A stretch of 64,000 bases of DNA from Micrococcaceae bacterium Sec5.1 (GTDB taxonomy: Bacteria > Actinomycetota > Actinomycetes > Actinomycetales > Micrococcaceae): NCBI GenBank assembly GCA_039636795.1, contig CP143430.1:2046001-2110000 (forward strand). The letters run 5' to 3'. The notes under the pieces were generated by a model. That model saw nothing but the letters and a program-made list of their open reading frames with translations, was not told the DNA's origin and searched no databases. Positions 45,820 to 53,295 of the stretch are shown here, one piece after another. Numbering within the stretch: position 1 is the first letter of the stretch; the number at the start of each line of letters is the position of its first letter. Both the position numbers and the translations under genes were made by a program.

Positions 45820-46878
45820 TTGGCAGATGTTGCAGATCCCGAACCGTTCCGGGCGCGATTCGACATCTTGACAGCCGTTATTGAGTCTCTTCAACGGTTG
45901 AAAGGGCACGCCAGTAAATTGGTGCCAGTCATCAAGGACGACGACCAGATTGATCTCGTTTCCGTGGATCTTGTGATCGATGCATGGCTGACCGTCTTGG
46001 AGGACGATTACATACTCGTTGGATTCGAGGAGGATGCGGAGACTCCCGCCGGCGATGCCACCATTCACTGGGTGACAACTGATGTGCTTCAGCGTGCTCA
46101 ATCCGCCATCGCGCAACTGGACAAGATCTTAACTACGCTGAAGGGGTTGCCCACCGCGACTGCTCCGCTCGGTGAACTAGCCAAAGAGCTCGATGGTGTG
46201 CTGGCGACGGCTAGAAGTTTTGGCATGGAGGGTCAGCGTGGAGAGATTCACAGAAGGCGGCTTGCTGACGCTGCAAACATCCTCAGACAGTACGAATCCC
46301 AGACGCACCTTCGCAGGATCGCGGCTCAAGCGAATCAGGCCCTAAATCGAACGGAGGCCTCGGCGTCCAAAGCCTCCGAAGCCGCAGGAGTAACCAGCGA
46401 GAGCGTCATGGCTGCTCACTACAAAGCTTTGGCTGACGCGGAATCCACTACTGCCGGAATATTCAGAATGTGGACGATAATAAGTACCATTTTTGCCGGT
46501 GCGACCGCGGGGGCCTTCCTATTGGGCCCAAGCTTTGGCTGGGCGGCAGTCGCAATTGCGCCGAACGATTGGGTTCATTTAATACAGCGCGCAATCATCA
46601 CAGCCGCGGTTTTTGCTTTCGCCGCCTATCTCGCAAGGCAAGCCCACCAGCATCGATCAATGGCGAACTGGGCAGGCTCTCTCGCTGTGCAATTGAAGAC
46701 CTTTGAGGCGTTCTTGGCTCCTATCGCTTCCGAAGAAGTTCGGGATCAACTGAGGATGTCTTTTGCTACGAGAGCCTTCGGAGACCACCCAGCCATAAAG
46801 GGCGAACCATCTGGCGGAGGAGCCTCCGCTTTGACCGAGAAAGCCATAGACCTCCTCGCTAAGAACTCGGGAAAGTAG
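45820..46878 (+). CDS. Hypothetical helical protein with two membrane segments
   Basis: About 352 residues from the TTG at 45820, which has AGAAGGAG six bases upstream; an earlier TTG at 45814 has none. The N-terminal 190 residues are soluble and helical (FRARFDILTAVIESLQRLKGHASKL, later a coiled ALNRTEASASKASEAAGVTSE stretch). Two membrane helices follow near 225-245 (STIFAGATAGAFLLGPSFGWA) and 262-280, then a soluble tail. It resembles a membrane-tethered sensor or effector but matches no family I can name. It is followed by two inverted repeats. Confidence 0.7.
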   Translation: MADVADPEPFRARFDILTAVIESLQRLKGHASKLVPVIKDDDQIDLVSVDLVIDAWLTVLEDDYILVGFEEDAETPAGDATIHWVTTDVLQRAQSAIAQLDKILTTLKGLPTATAPLGELAKELDGVLATARSFGMEGQRGEIHRRRLADAANILRQYESQTHLRRIAAQANQALNRTEASASKASEAAGVTSESVMAAHYKALADAESTTAGIFRMWTIISTIFAGATAGAFLLGPSFGWAAVAIAPNDWVHLIQRAIITAAVFAFAAYLARQAHQHRSMANWAGSLAVQLKTFEAFLAPIASEEVRDQLRMSFATRAFGDHPAIKGEPSGGGASALTEKAIDLLAKNSGK

Positions 46879-46897
46879 CTGAAGGGGTAATAGACAA

Positions 46898-46923
46898 GAG
46901 CCAGCTGGTGCCATGGCTGGCTC
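46898..46923 (+). terminator. Weak hairpin after the 45820 gene
   Basis: GAGCCAGC (46898-46905) and GCTGGCTC (46916-46923) pair over 8 bp with a 10-base loop, 19 bp after the stop codon. No T-run follows. Confidence 0.5.
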
Positions 46924-46949
46924 GCTCTCAACCGTCTCCACACCCATTG

Positions 46950-46983
46950 CGCCCGCTCTCTGGACATGTCCAGAGAGCGGGCG
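46950..46983. promoter_or_regulatory. Perfect 34-bp palindrome
   Basis: CGCCCGCTCTCTGGACA (46950-46966) is followed directly by its exact complement (46967-46983) with no spacer. It lies 82 bp before the IrrE-type gene and 71 bp after the previous stop. A palindrome of this length without a loop could be a terminator or a binding site for a dimeric regulator. Confidence 0.7.
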
Positions 46984-47065
46984 TTCAATTGAGTTGAGGG
47001 TTCGCACGGCGCTGCGCAGCAATTTGCCTTAGGCACCACGAACCGGGGGAAACGCATCACTGGGG

Positions 47066-47563
47066 ATGCCGATGAAAATAAACCCATATAGCCCTGGACA
47101 ATCGCCTGCGGACCGCGCAGCGACTGCCTTCGATGCTTTGGCGCTTCCGACTCACCTGAACTTGGAACGCCTGGTGAAAATTGTCGAGGCTGTCCGGCAT
47201 CGTCCAATTCAGATTGAAGCTGCCGGAGTGCTTAATGGCGGTTCTGTCTGTGGATTGTGGCTTTCCACGGACGACGTCGAAATCATCTTGCACGCCGTCA
47301 GTCCGTCTGGACTGCACCGGCAACAGTTTGTCCTTCACGAGCTCGGGCACATGGTCTTGAGGCATGACGAACTTGTCGTTCCGGCCGACTACATAGGAGT
47401 TCTCTTCCCGAACCTTCCGGTGGGTCTTGTCTCTCGTGTCCTAGCCCGAAGCAGTTTCACCGATGAGCTGGAGGCCGCAGCGGAGTCGCTGGCGGATCTC
47501 TTCGCATCAGCGATCAGGAATAGTGCAAGGGAGCCAAGGTCCTTCGAGAGGGTTTTCGAATGA
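47066..47563 (+). CDS. ImmA/IrrE-family metallopeptidase
   Basis: The 165-residue protein has the zinc-peptidase motif HELGH at residues 91-95 (FVLHELGHMVLRHDEL), then a helix with the third-ligand type glutamate region (DELEAAAESLADLFASAI). ImmA-type peptidases cut repressors of mobile elements; IrrE relatives cut DdrO-like repressors. Here it overlaps a membrane protein gene by 4 bp, and an EspR-like DNA-binding gene follows, so the EspR-like protein is a candidate substrate. That pairing is inference. The length fits single-domain ImmA proteins. Confidence 0.85.
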   Translation: MPMKINPYSPGQSPADRAATAFDALALPTHLNLERLVKIVEAVRHRPIQIEAAGVLNGGSVCGLWLSTDDVEIILHAVSPSGLHRQQFVLHELGHMVLRHDELVVPADYIGVLFPNLPVGLVSRVLARSSFTDELEAAAESLADLFASAIRNSAREPRSFERVFE

Positions 47564-48576
47564 TTCAGGTTGTGGCTGCTGTCTTAATTTGGCTACTCGT
47601 TGTTTGCCTCCTGCCTGGCCTGCGGAGACGGCGTGATTACAGCGTGCTAACGGCGGCCATCACGATTTCAGTAGCCCTGACATTAAACATCGATCAGGTC
47701 TACGGCGTCATCGATTCGGTTCTGGGCGGCCGTAACTACGTTGACCTGTTGGCCAATGTCTCTATGGTCGTTGGGATCTACTTTCTCTCGAGGGCAATCA
47801 TCCGGGCGGCGACGCCGGAAGAGGCGGTCGAGAAGGGAGACAGGGTTGGCATTATTCTCCTGGCCGCAGTGATCGTGGGCCTTGCAGCCAGCTTCAGTGC
47901 CATCGTCACCCAGGGCAGTTCCACTCGTTTCATGGTGGATTACGGTGACCAGTGGTCTGCCGCCCTCTACTCATCCATCCAGTTTGGATACATCGGCTAT
48001 GTGGTTAGCGTTACCGGCGTTACGTGTTTCCGGTTTCGTGGGGACATGTTGAGACCCTACTTCCGCACGGCATTTACCTGCATCGGGGTTGGCTGTAGCT
48101 TCGCCGTTCTCCTCGTATCGCTAGTGCTGGTCATGGATATTTTGCATTTGCTGGGGCGCCTGGATGCTATGCGTGCGGTTTCGCCAATCTATGATGCGGC
48201 AGTCGTTGCGGCGATGGCCTTCCTGTGCGTGGGCTTGGCGATCCCGCCCTTAGCGCGTCGAGTTCTCCGCCACAGGGATTCCGTGACTGAGGAGGAGCTG
48301 GTCAGCGGTCTCACAAAGATCTGGGAAAAGACGACAAAGCAGCGGCAAGACGTACGGCTGGTGCGAGACACCGAAATGATCAGCCAAGTGGACCGGGCTC
48401 AAAGACTCCATAGAATGCTTGTTGAAGTACAGGACGCACTGTTAGTCGAGCCCGGTCTAGGCAGCTCCTTGGACATTCATGACCTCAATGTCCTGAACGC
48501 TGCCGAGAACTATCTTGCCGGACCCTTCGTGCGCCAAGTTCCAGTTCGTAGACGGAAGCGGGAACAGGCGATATGA
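47560..48576 (+). CDS. Multi-pass membrane protein, DUF6545 / MAB_1171c type
   Basis: The 338-residue protein has about seven helices in the first 230 residues (IQVVAAVLIWLLVVCLLPGL at the start, YVDLLANVSMVVGIYFLS, GIILLAAVIVGLAASF and others) and a cytoplasmic C-terminal part of about 100 residues. The layout and its place directly after an IrrE-type peptidase gene match the actinobacterial family annotated as MAB_1171c-type putative transporter. Transport has not been shown; a membrane sensor role is equally possible. ATGA overlaps join it to genes on both sides. Confidence 0.75.
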   Translation: MIQVVAAVLIWLLVVCLLPGLRRRRDYSVLTAAITISVALTLNIDQVYGVIDSVLGGRNYVDLLANVSMVVGIYFLSRAIIRAATPEEAVEKGDRVGIILLAAVIVGLAASFSAIVTQGSSTRFMVDYGDQWSAALYSSIQFGYIGYVVSVTGVTCFRFRGDMLRPYFRTAFTCIGVGCSFAVLLVSLVLVMDILHLLGRLDAMRAVSPIYDAAVVAAMAFLCVGLAIPPLARRVLRHRDSVTEEELVSGLTKIWEKTTKQRQDVRLVRDTEMISQVDRAQRLHRMLVEVQDALLVEPGLGSSLDIHDLNVLNAAENYLAGPFVRQVPVRRRKREQAI

Positions 48577-49031
48577 CGGATGATGCCAGTTCCTCTGAAA
48601 GCCCTCAGACCAGATTGGCGCGCAAGCTTAACCTCCTTCTTGACCTCTATGAGGCGGAGGGATCGGAGGCGTTGACCTACCCCGAAATCAATCTGCATAT
48701 GAGTCAGCGTGGAACTCCGCTTTCCCGCTCCCGCTGGGCCTACATGCGCAGCGGGGACAGCTCGCTGGCAAATGATCCTATGCTGCTCCGGAATCTTGCC
48801 GAGTTCTTCGGCGTGGACCGTGACTACCTCCTCGATGATGCCGGGGAAATACCCAAACTCGTAGACGCTCAACTGGAACTTCTCCGTACCCTGCGTGAGT
48901 CCCGTGTAAGGAACTTTGCCGCTCGTCAGTTGGAAGGGATCTCTCCCGATACCCTGATGAGACTCCGCCAAATAATCGACGAACGGAAGAGAGCCGAAGG
49001 GGTGAACGATGCCGGGAGCAACCAGCCATAG
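48573..49031 (+). CDS. EspR-like helix-turn-helix regulator, copy 1
   Basis: The 152-residue protein resembles mycobacterial EspR: LARKLNLLLDLYEAEG, a helix-turn-helix with LTYPEINLHMSQRGTPLSRSRWAYMRSGDSS, LRNLAEFFGVDRDYLLDD, then a C-terminal dimerisation helix region LELLRTLRESRVRNFAARQLEGISPDTLMRLRQIID. EspR binds DNA as dimers of dimers. It overlaps the membrane gene by 4 bp and the hydrolase gene by 23 bp. A second protein of the same type is encoded at 50665. Confidence 0.8.
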   Translation: MTDDASSSESPQTRLARKLNLLLDLYEAEGSEALTYPEINLHMSQRGTPLSRSRWAYMRSGDSSLANDPMLLRNLAEFFGVDRDYLLDDAGEIPKLVDAQLELLRTLRESRVRNFAARQLEGISPDTLMRLRQIIDERKRAEGVNDAGSNQP

Positions 49032-50226
49032 GGTTGTGAAGATTGGACTTCTTGCTGCATCCGCGGCTCTGCTTGCTGGCGTCGCTGGTGCAACGTACTT
49101 TGCTCGTCAGGTTGTAGTCCCGAAATACAGCCGCCGTGAGGGGTTGAAGCTTCGTACCGTGCACACTCGGGGCGACGGATCTCTCGAAATTGAACTTCCG
49201 GCTACTGAACAAACCCGAGCGCATGGACGCTACAGCTTTTGGTTCGATCAGGGAACGGGTCACGCGTGCTTAGGACCTGTCGTTCAGTCTAATCACGACC
49301 GGAGCACAGTAATCCGGGAGGTTGAACGAGTGGACTCTGGTGACCTCAAACAAGCTAGGGCCGGTATCTGGAGCGGGTATGTCTACTCGAAACCTGGGCA
49401 GGTTGGTCTACCGTACCAAGACGTTGAGATTCCAGTCGATAACGGTGTCGCCCCAGCGTGGAGATTCGACCCGTCCGCTGGTGTCGCAACTCCCGGAGCA
49501 TGGGCTATCCATATCCACGGCATGGGCGGTAAACGGGCAGGCACTCTTCGCGGCATACCAGTCGCAGGACGTTTGGGAATGACGTCGCTGGTAGTCTCGT
49601 TCCGCAACGACGGGGACGCCCCGCCGTCGTACGATGGCCGCTACAACCTCGGCCAAGGCGAGTGGCGCGACGTCGAGGCCGGGATCAACTACGCCATTTC
49701 CAATGGCGCTGAACGCATTGTCCTTTTTGGATGGTCACTCGGCGCTGCAATCGCCCTTCAAGCAGCGGCCCTGTCGCCGAATTCCTCGCGAGTAGCCGGG
49801 ATGGTTCTCGACGCGCCAGTCTTCGACTGGCGAACGACCCTGGCAGCGAACGCCAAAGCGGCCGGACTACCTCGGCCGCTTGTGCACTTTGGCTTTACTA
49901 TTCTTCGATCAAAGGCCCTCCGCTGGGTGACCGGCCTTGCTGAACCGATATGTCTCGATTCCCTGGATTGGCTGGCGCGCGCATCTGAATTGAACAAACC
50001 GATCCTCGTGCTCCATGGGGCGAAGGACGACACAACACCTTTCGAAGCATCAAGGAAAGCTGCCAGCCTGAGGCCAGACCTCATCAAGTTGGTGGAGTTT
50101 GAAGCCCAGGGCCACTCTTTGGAGTGGAATGTCGACGCCGAAAAGTGGGAGCAATCAGTCGAGGACTGGTTCCACAGTCTCCCGTTGGCCGGCACTAGTC
50201 CTGAGCAAGCGGCGGCGCAGTTGTAG
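49009..50226 (+). CDS. Membrane-anchored alpha/beta hydrolase
   Basis: The 405-residue protein has an N-terminal membrane helix (VKIGLLAASAALLAGVAGATYFA), a variable region to about 150, then a hydrolase fold: oxyanion HIHGMGG, nucleophile Ser243 in GWSLGAA, acid Asp340 or Asp341 in HGAKDD, and His369 in GHSLEW. The catalytic set is complete. An AAGGGG ribosome site precedes the ATG at 49009. Relatives act on lipids or peptides at the membrane, so it could make or destroy a signal. The last 32 bp overlap an ArsR gene on the opposite strand. Confidence 0.85.
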   Translation: MPGATSHRVVKIGLLAASAALLAGVAGATYFARQVVVPKYSRREGLKLRTVHTRGDGSLEIELPATEQTRAHGRYSFWFDQGTGHACLGPVVQSNHDRSTVIREVERVDSGDLKQARAGIWSGYVYSKPGQVGLPYQDVEIPVDNGVAPAWRFDPSAGVATPGAWAIHIHGMGGKRAGTLRGIPVAGRLGMTSLVVSFRNDGDAPPSYDGRYNLGQGEWRDVEAGINYAISNGAERIVLFGWSLGAAIALQAAALSPNSSRVAGMVLDAPVFDWRTTLAANAKAAGLPRPLVHFGFTILRSKALRWVTGLAEPICLDSLDWLARASELNKPILVLHGAKDDTTPFEASRKAASLRPDLIKLVEFEAQGHSLEWNVDAEKWEQSVEDWFHSLPLAGTSPEQAAAQL

Positions 50227-50479
50227 GAGGCATTTGCACGAAGTACTGGGCCGCTAGGTCGATGAGCTGGCCCTCGACGATTGAGGCGTGGGCGGAGTAA
50301 CGCTGGTCAGCCAAAGCCTGAACGTAACCAGCCGACTCAAGGATGAAGAGATGATGCCGAACAGTTGCTTGAGAAGTCTGAAGCCCTGAAGCCAGGACGC
50401 AGGGGGACGATGGCCCGCTTCTGATAAGGAAGCGAAGGATCTGGCTCCGTGTTCGGTTCATCAAGATGTATGTCGACAT
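50195..50479 (-). CDS. ArsR-type helix-turn-helix regulator, copy 1
   Basis: The 94-residue protein has the winged-helix pattern RTRSQILRFLIRSGPSSPCVLASGLQTSQATVRHHLFILESAGYVQAL. A metal-binding cysteine pair of classical ArsR (ELCVCDL) is absent, so the effector is not a metal through that site. Its 3' end overlaps the hydrolase gene by 32 bp on the opposite strand. It is divergent from the second EspR-like gene, with a 24-bp palindrome between them. Confidence 0.75.
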   Translation of the reverse strand: MSTYILMNRTRSQILRFLIRSGPSSPCVLASGLQTSQATVRHHLFILESAGYVQALADQRYSAHASIVEGQLIDLAAQYFVQMPPTTAPPLAQD

Positions 50480-50510
50480 TCAAACCACGGCTCAGGATTG
50501 TGGAAGATAC

Positions 50511-50534
50511 TTGCTGTAGACGGGTCTACAGCAA
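50511..50534. promoter_or_regulatory. Operator-like perfect 24-bp dyad
   Basis: TTGCTGTAGAC (50511-50521), spacer GG, then GTCTACAGCAA (50524-50534): 11-bp arms with no mismatch. It lies 32 bp upstream of the minus-strand ArsR start (50479) and 131 bp before the EspR-like gene at 50665, ideal for autoregulation of a divergent pair by a dimeric winged-helix protein. Confidence 0.75.
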
Positions 50535-50664
50535 CAGGATACGCCTCAGGTGAGCCGCGGAACAGATTGAATGTGCAGTGGATTGTCTAGCCACGGCGCT
50601 CGCGGAATACTGATGGCAACGCAGCATCATTTCTCATCGAACGAGGCAGTCGAAAGGGTGGAGC

Positions 50665-51171
50665 ATGCCGGCAAAAGACCTTAGCCGCGACGGCGCGTTG
50701 TCACCGCAGGCCGCCCTCGCCCGCCGGCTAAACCTGCTACTCGATGTCGTTGTAGCCGAGAGGGGTTCACCCGTCACTTTCCGGGAGATTGAGGCCGGGC
50801 TCCGCTCTCGAGGAATCAAGATCTCCAGAGCCAGATGGTTCTATATGAAGGACGGTACGGGACGCTTGGTTAGTGATCCGCAGCTGCTCGCCGCTATCTG
50901 CGAGATGTTCGACGTCGATCCCTCCTATTTGATGAACGGAGTCGAAGGCGACATCCCGGATCGCATCGATTCGCAGTTGGAGTTCGTGAAGTCCCTTAGG
51001 GCAGCTCGGGTGAAATCCTTCGCAGTTAGGACGCTCGGTGACGTCTCGCCGGAAACGCTGCGCGCCATCTCCGAGTATCTAAACAAGGACATCGGTTTGC
51101 ATCCGAATGGTGAGCGTGCCGCAGCTACTCCTCCAAGACATAGCGAAGATGAGCGTCCAGTAACTCCTTGA
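50665..51171 (+). CDS. EspR-like helix-turn-helix regulator, copy 2
   Basis: The 168-residue protein is similar in length and layout to the protein at 48573: LARRLNLLLDVVVAERG, FREIEAGLRSRGIKISRARWFYMKDGTGRL, ICEMFDVDPSYLMN, and SQLEFVKSLRAARVKSFAVRTLGDVSPETLRAISEYL. Its C-terminal 20 residues are Pro/Glu-rich. GGGTGGAG gives a good ribosome site. Its last 47 bp overlap a converging ArsR gene, repeating the arrangement seen at the hydrolase gene. Confidence 0.8.
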   Translation: MPAKDLSRDGALSPQAALARRLNLLLDVVVAERGSPVTFREIEAGLRSRGIKISRARWFYMKDGTGRLVSDPQLLAAICEMFDVDPSYLMNGVEGDIPDRIDSQLEFVKSLRAARVKSFAVRTLGDVSPETLRAISEYLNKDIGLHPNGERAAATPPRHSEDERPVTP

Positions 51172-51448
51172 TGCGGGCAGGATTCGCTGAGTAGCGAGGA
51201 GAGCGGCCGTGGCGCCGTCCGGCTTCCACGTCGACCTCAATGGCGCCGACCTGTTCAAGTGCGATGAGGTGTTTGGCGACGCTGGGCTCGCCGGCGCTGA
51301 CTGCTGCGACGATGTCCCCTCTGGACGCAGGACCATTTGCCGTCAGGAATCTCAGAATCTCATTCCGGGAACGGTTCCCGAACGTCGCCACTGCGTCTTC
51401 AACGTCGGGCGACCAGGCGTCGTCGTGAGGCTGCGTGATCCGTGGCAT
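51125..51448 (-). CDS. ArsR-type helix-turn-helix regulator, copy 2
   Basis: About 107 residues from the ATG at 51448, which has GGAGG directly upstream. The winged helix reads FGNRSRNEILRFLTANGPASRGDIVAAVSAGEPSVAKHLIALEQVGAIEV, with a Gly/Arg-rich wing (GRRHGRSPRY). As in copy 1, a metal-binding cysteine site is absent. It ends inside the EspR-like gene (47-bp antisense overlap) and is divergent from the sigma-factor gene. Confidence 0.78.
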   Translation of the reverse strand: MPRITQPHDDAWSPDVEDAVATFGNRSRNEILRFLTANGPASRGDIVAAVSAGEPSVAKHLIALEQVGAIEVDVEAGRRHGRSPRYSANPARIKELLDAHLRYVLEE

Positions 51449-51494
51449 GCCTCCATTCTTGCTGAACAACATGGAAAAAGTAAGAACTGGGGTC

Positions 51495-51528
51495 TTGACG
51501 ATATTTTAATTATCTTTGACAATATTTG
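51495..51528. promoter_or_regulatory. Direct repeats in an AT-rich control region
   Basis: TTGACGATATTTT (51495-51507) and TTGACAATATTTG (51516-51528) are 21 bp apart, on the same face of the helix, in the most AT-rich patch of the gap between the ArsR and sigma-factor genes. They could be binding sites for the adjacent regulators or overlapping promoter elements. Confidence 0.5.
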
Positions 51529-51630
51529 TTAGAAGCTTGTGTTGTGGTCAGATCGCTACTAGCCACGTTGATTCGCCACATCTGGTGGCGCTGGAGATAT
51601 TCGAATCCGTTAGTCGAAGCGGTGAGAGCC

Positions 51631-52530
51631 ATGAGCCTGGAACACCTGGCGGGCAACGCTGAAATAGAGAACTCAAACCCATCCCCGGTGGACATTTCGC
51701 TGCTGAGTCCGGTGACACCCACCCTGACAGTACCCATCGACCAAATGATGGGAGCAGTCGAAGGCATGCATCGCTACGTCGCCTCGCACTTGGCTCGGAT
51801 CGGCCGCTCGTGCGATGTGGACGATGTCATGCAGGACATCAGGATGGCTGTTTGGGACGGGGTGGCACGCGGAAACTACCGGCAGATCCCTGGAGTTCCA
51901 TTCGAGGCCTGGGTGCAAGGCGTCACAGGCAATGTCTGCGCCGCGCACGTCCGTAAGGAACTTGGGCACAAGACCCTGCCGCTGCTTTTAGATCCGGGCA
52001 ACGGTGAGAGCTCGGACGTTCTCCAGCAGCTAACGGTGCTGGTCGTGTCACGAGACTACCGCGATGTCGCGGAGATCATCGACCAAGAATGGGCGCATAC
52101 GGTGCTTGGGTTGACTCGAGCCGCGGTGTCAGCTCCTGTATGGCGCCTTGCGGTGGGCAGCCTTACTGAGCCGCGACGATATGCCCCTCCGTCGCCGCAA
52201 GACCGTCGCCGTTGGAATGCGGTCACCGCCGTTCGGCAGACTGCAAAGACAATCAGCCAAGCGCTAGATGTAGATCCGGAAGCTGTGCACGACATGCCCG
52301 GCCTGTGCCGGTGCGCCGTTGGTTGTCTGCCGAGTCCGCTGCTGCGAGGGGTGGCCGAAGCAATCGTCCTTCCGGAACATCATGGCGTCGAAAGGCGGGC
52401 TGCCATTGCCGCGGTCGCCGAGGAATTCAAAGTCACTGATCGGTATGTGGCGGTTCAAATCGGCACTGCCCGTCGCCTCTACCAAACGGCATGGCGAGTC
52501 ATTCGCAGTTCAATGACTTCGACTGTTTGA
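51631..52530 (+). CDS. ECF-like RNA polymerase sigma factor
   Basis: About 299 residues from the ATG at 51631 (GTGAGAG upstream). Region 2 is recognisable: MHRYVASHLARIGRSCDVDDVMQDIRMAVWDGV, then FEAWVQGVTGNVCAAHVRK as the 2.3-2.4 helix. A long middle part without family match follows, and a C-terminal segment ERRAAIAAVAEEFKVTDRYVAVQIGTARRLYQTA resembling the region 4 helix-turn-helix. Length is above the usual 170-200 for ECF factors because of the insert. It lies directly before the conjugation genes and could drive them. Confidence 0.7.
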   Translation: MSLEHLAGNAEIENSNPSPVDISLLSPVTPTLTVPIDQMMGAVEGMHRYVASHLARIGRSCDVDDVMQDIRMAVWDGVARGNYRQIPGVPFEAWVQGVTGNVCAAHVRKELGHKTLPLLLDPGNGESSDVLQQLTVLVVSRDYRDVAEIIDQEWAHTVLGLTRAAVSAPVWRLAVGSLTEPRRYAPPSPQDRRRWNAVTAVRQTAKTISQALDVDPEAVHDMPGLCRCAVGCLPSPLLRGVAEAIVLPEHHGVERRAAIAAVAEEFKVTDRYVAVQIGTARRLYQTAWRVIRSSMTSTV

Positions 52531-52581
52531 GTCAGGTTGCTCATTGGCACGTTGAGCCATGAACAGGCTTAGGAGGCAAGC

Positions 52582-53295
52582 ATGGCGGAATCCCTTTGGC
52601 GCGGGCGCCGAACTCGTCGGTGGGCCTTTGGCCTAACGTTGGCGATACTCCTCGGTGCCCTCATCCTCGTCCTAGTCGGACCGCGAGAGTCTCCGTCAAC
52701 GACAGGGGCGGATGCGCCTCCGGCAGAGTCTCCAACGCGTAAGGCTCTTCCGAGCATTTCCCCGACGATTGCGCCGAAACCAACGACGTCAGCTCCGCTC
52801 GCTAAAGCGCCAGTGTCGGTTCCGCCTACGACTGCCAACTACCGGGCGCTTGCATCTGCGGCTGCCGTGGCCATCTACGGCTGGGATACTCGAACTTCGT
52901 CCTATTCGGACGTGTTTGCCCGACTTCGGGGCTGGTGGTTCGTCCTCCCTGACGGATCGAATCCATTGGCTGTGCTCGTCCAGGAGTTTGAGGCAACGGG
53001 CATCAATGCGGGATCCTTCGCTTCGCTTGCGGGCCAAGGTGCGTACCGGGTGGCAACGGTCGAATCCATGGCATGCGACAACGAACTCATAAAGGTTCGC
53101 GAACGTCCGGCTCCGTGGGCGGGGCTTCATGTCTGTACGGTTCGGCTTAAGGTCGTTGACCACACGGTGAGTAGCAGCAATTCATATACAGCACCGGTCA
53201 GCATAATGGTCAATTGCCCGCCGGCGGCCACCGCGCCGCCAGATCGGTGCCAGATGGTTGGCTTTTATACGTCCGCCAGCAGAATTGTCTACTGA
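52582..53295 (+). CDS. Conjugal transfer protein, TcpC-like
   Basis: The 237-residue protein has a basic N-terminus, one membrane helix (TLAILLGALILVLVG), a long Pro/Ser/Thr linker (about 35-85) and a C-terminal soluble domain with the alternating pattern of TcpC/VirB8 NTF2-like domains. AGGAGGC gives a strong ribosome site. Such proteins form the scaffold between the inner membrane and outer parts of the conjugation channel. It overlaps the next gene by 1 bp (TGATG). Confidence 0.65.
   Translation: MAESLWRGRRTRRWAFGLTLAILLGALILVLVGPRESPSTTGADAPPAESPTRKALPSISPTIAPKPTTSAPLAKAPVSVPPTTANYRALASAAAVAIYGWDTRTSSYSDVFARLRGWWFVLPDGSNPLAVLVQEFEATGINAGSFASLAGQGAYRVATVESMACDNELIKVRERPAPWAGLHVCTVRLKVVDHTVSSSNSYTAPVSIMVNCPPAATAPPDRCQMVGFYTSASRIVY

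Noticed and set aside
46967..46976. Centre of the 34-bp palindrome as an SOS (LexA) box
   Set aside because: It lacks the CGAAC...GTTCG form of actinobacterial LexA sites.
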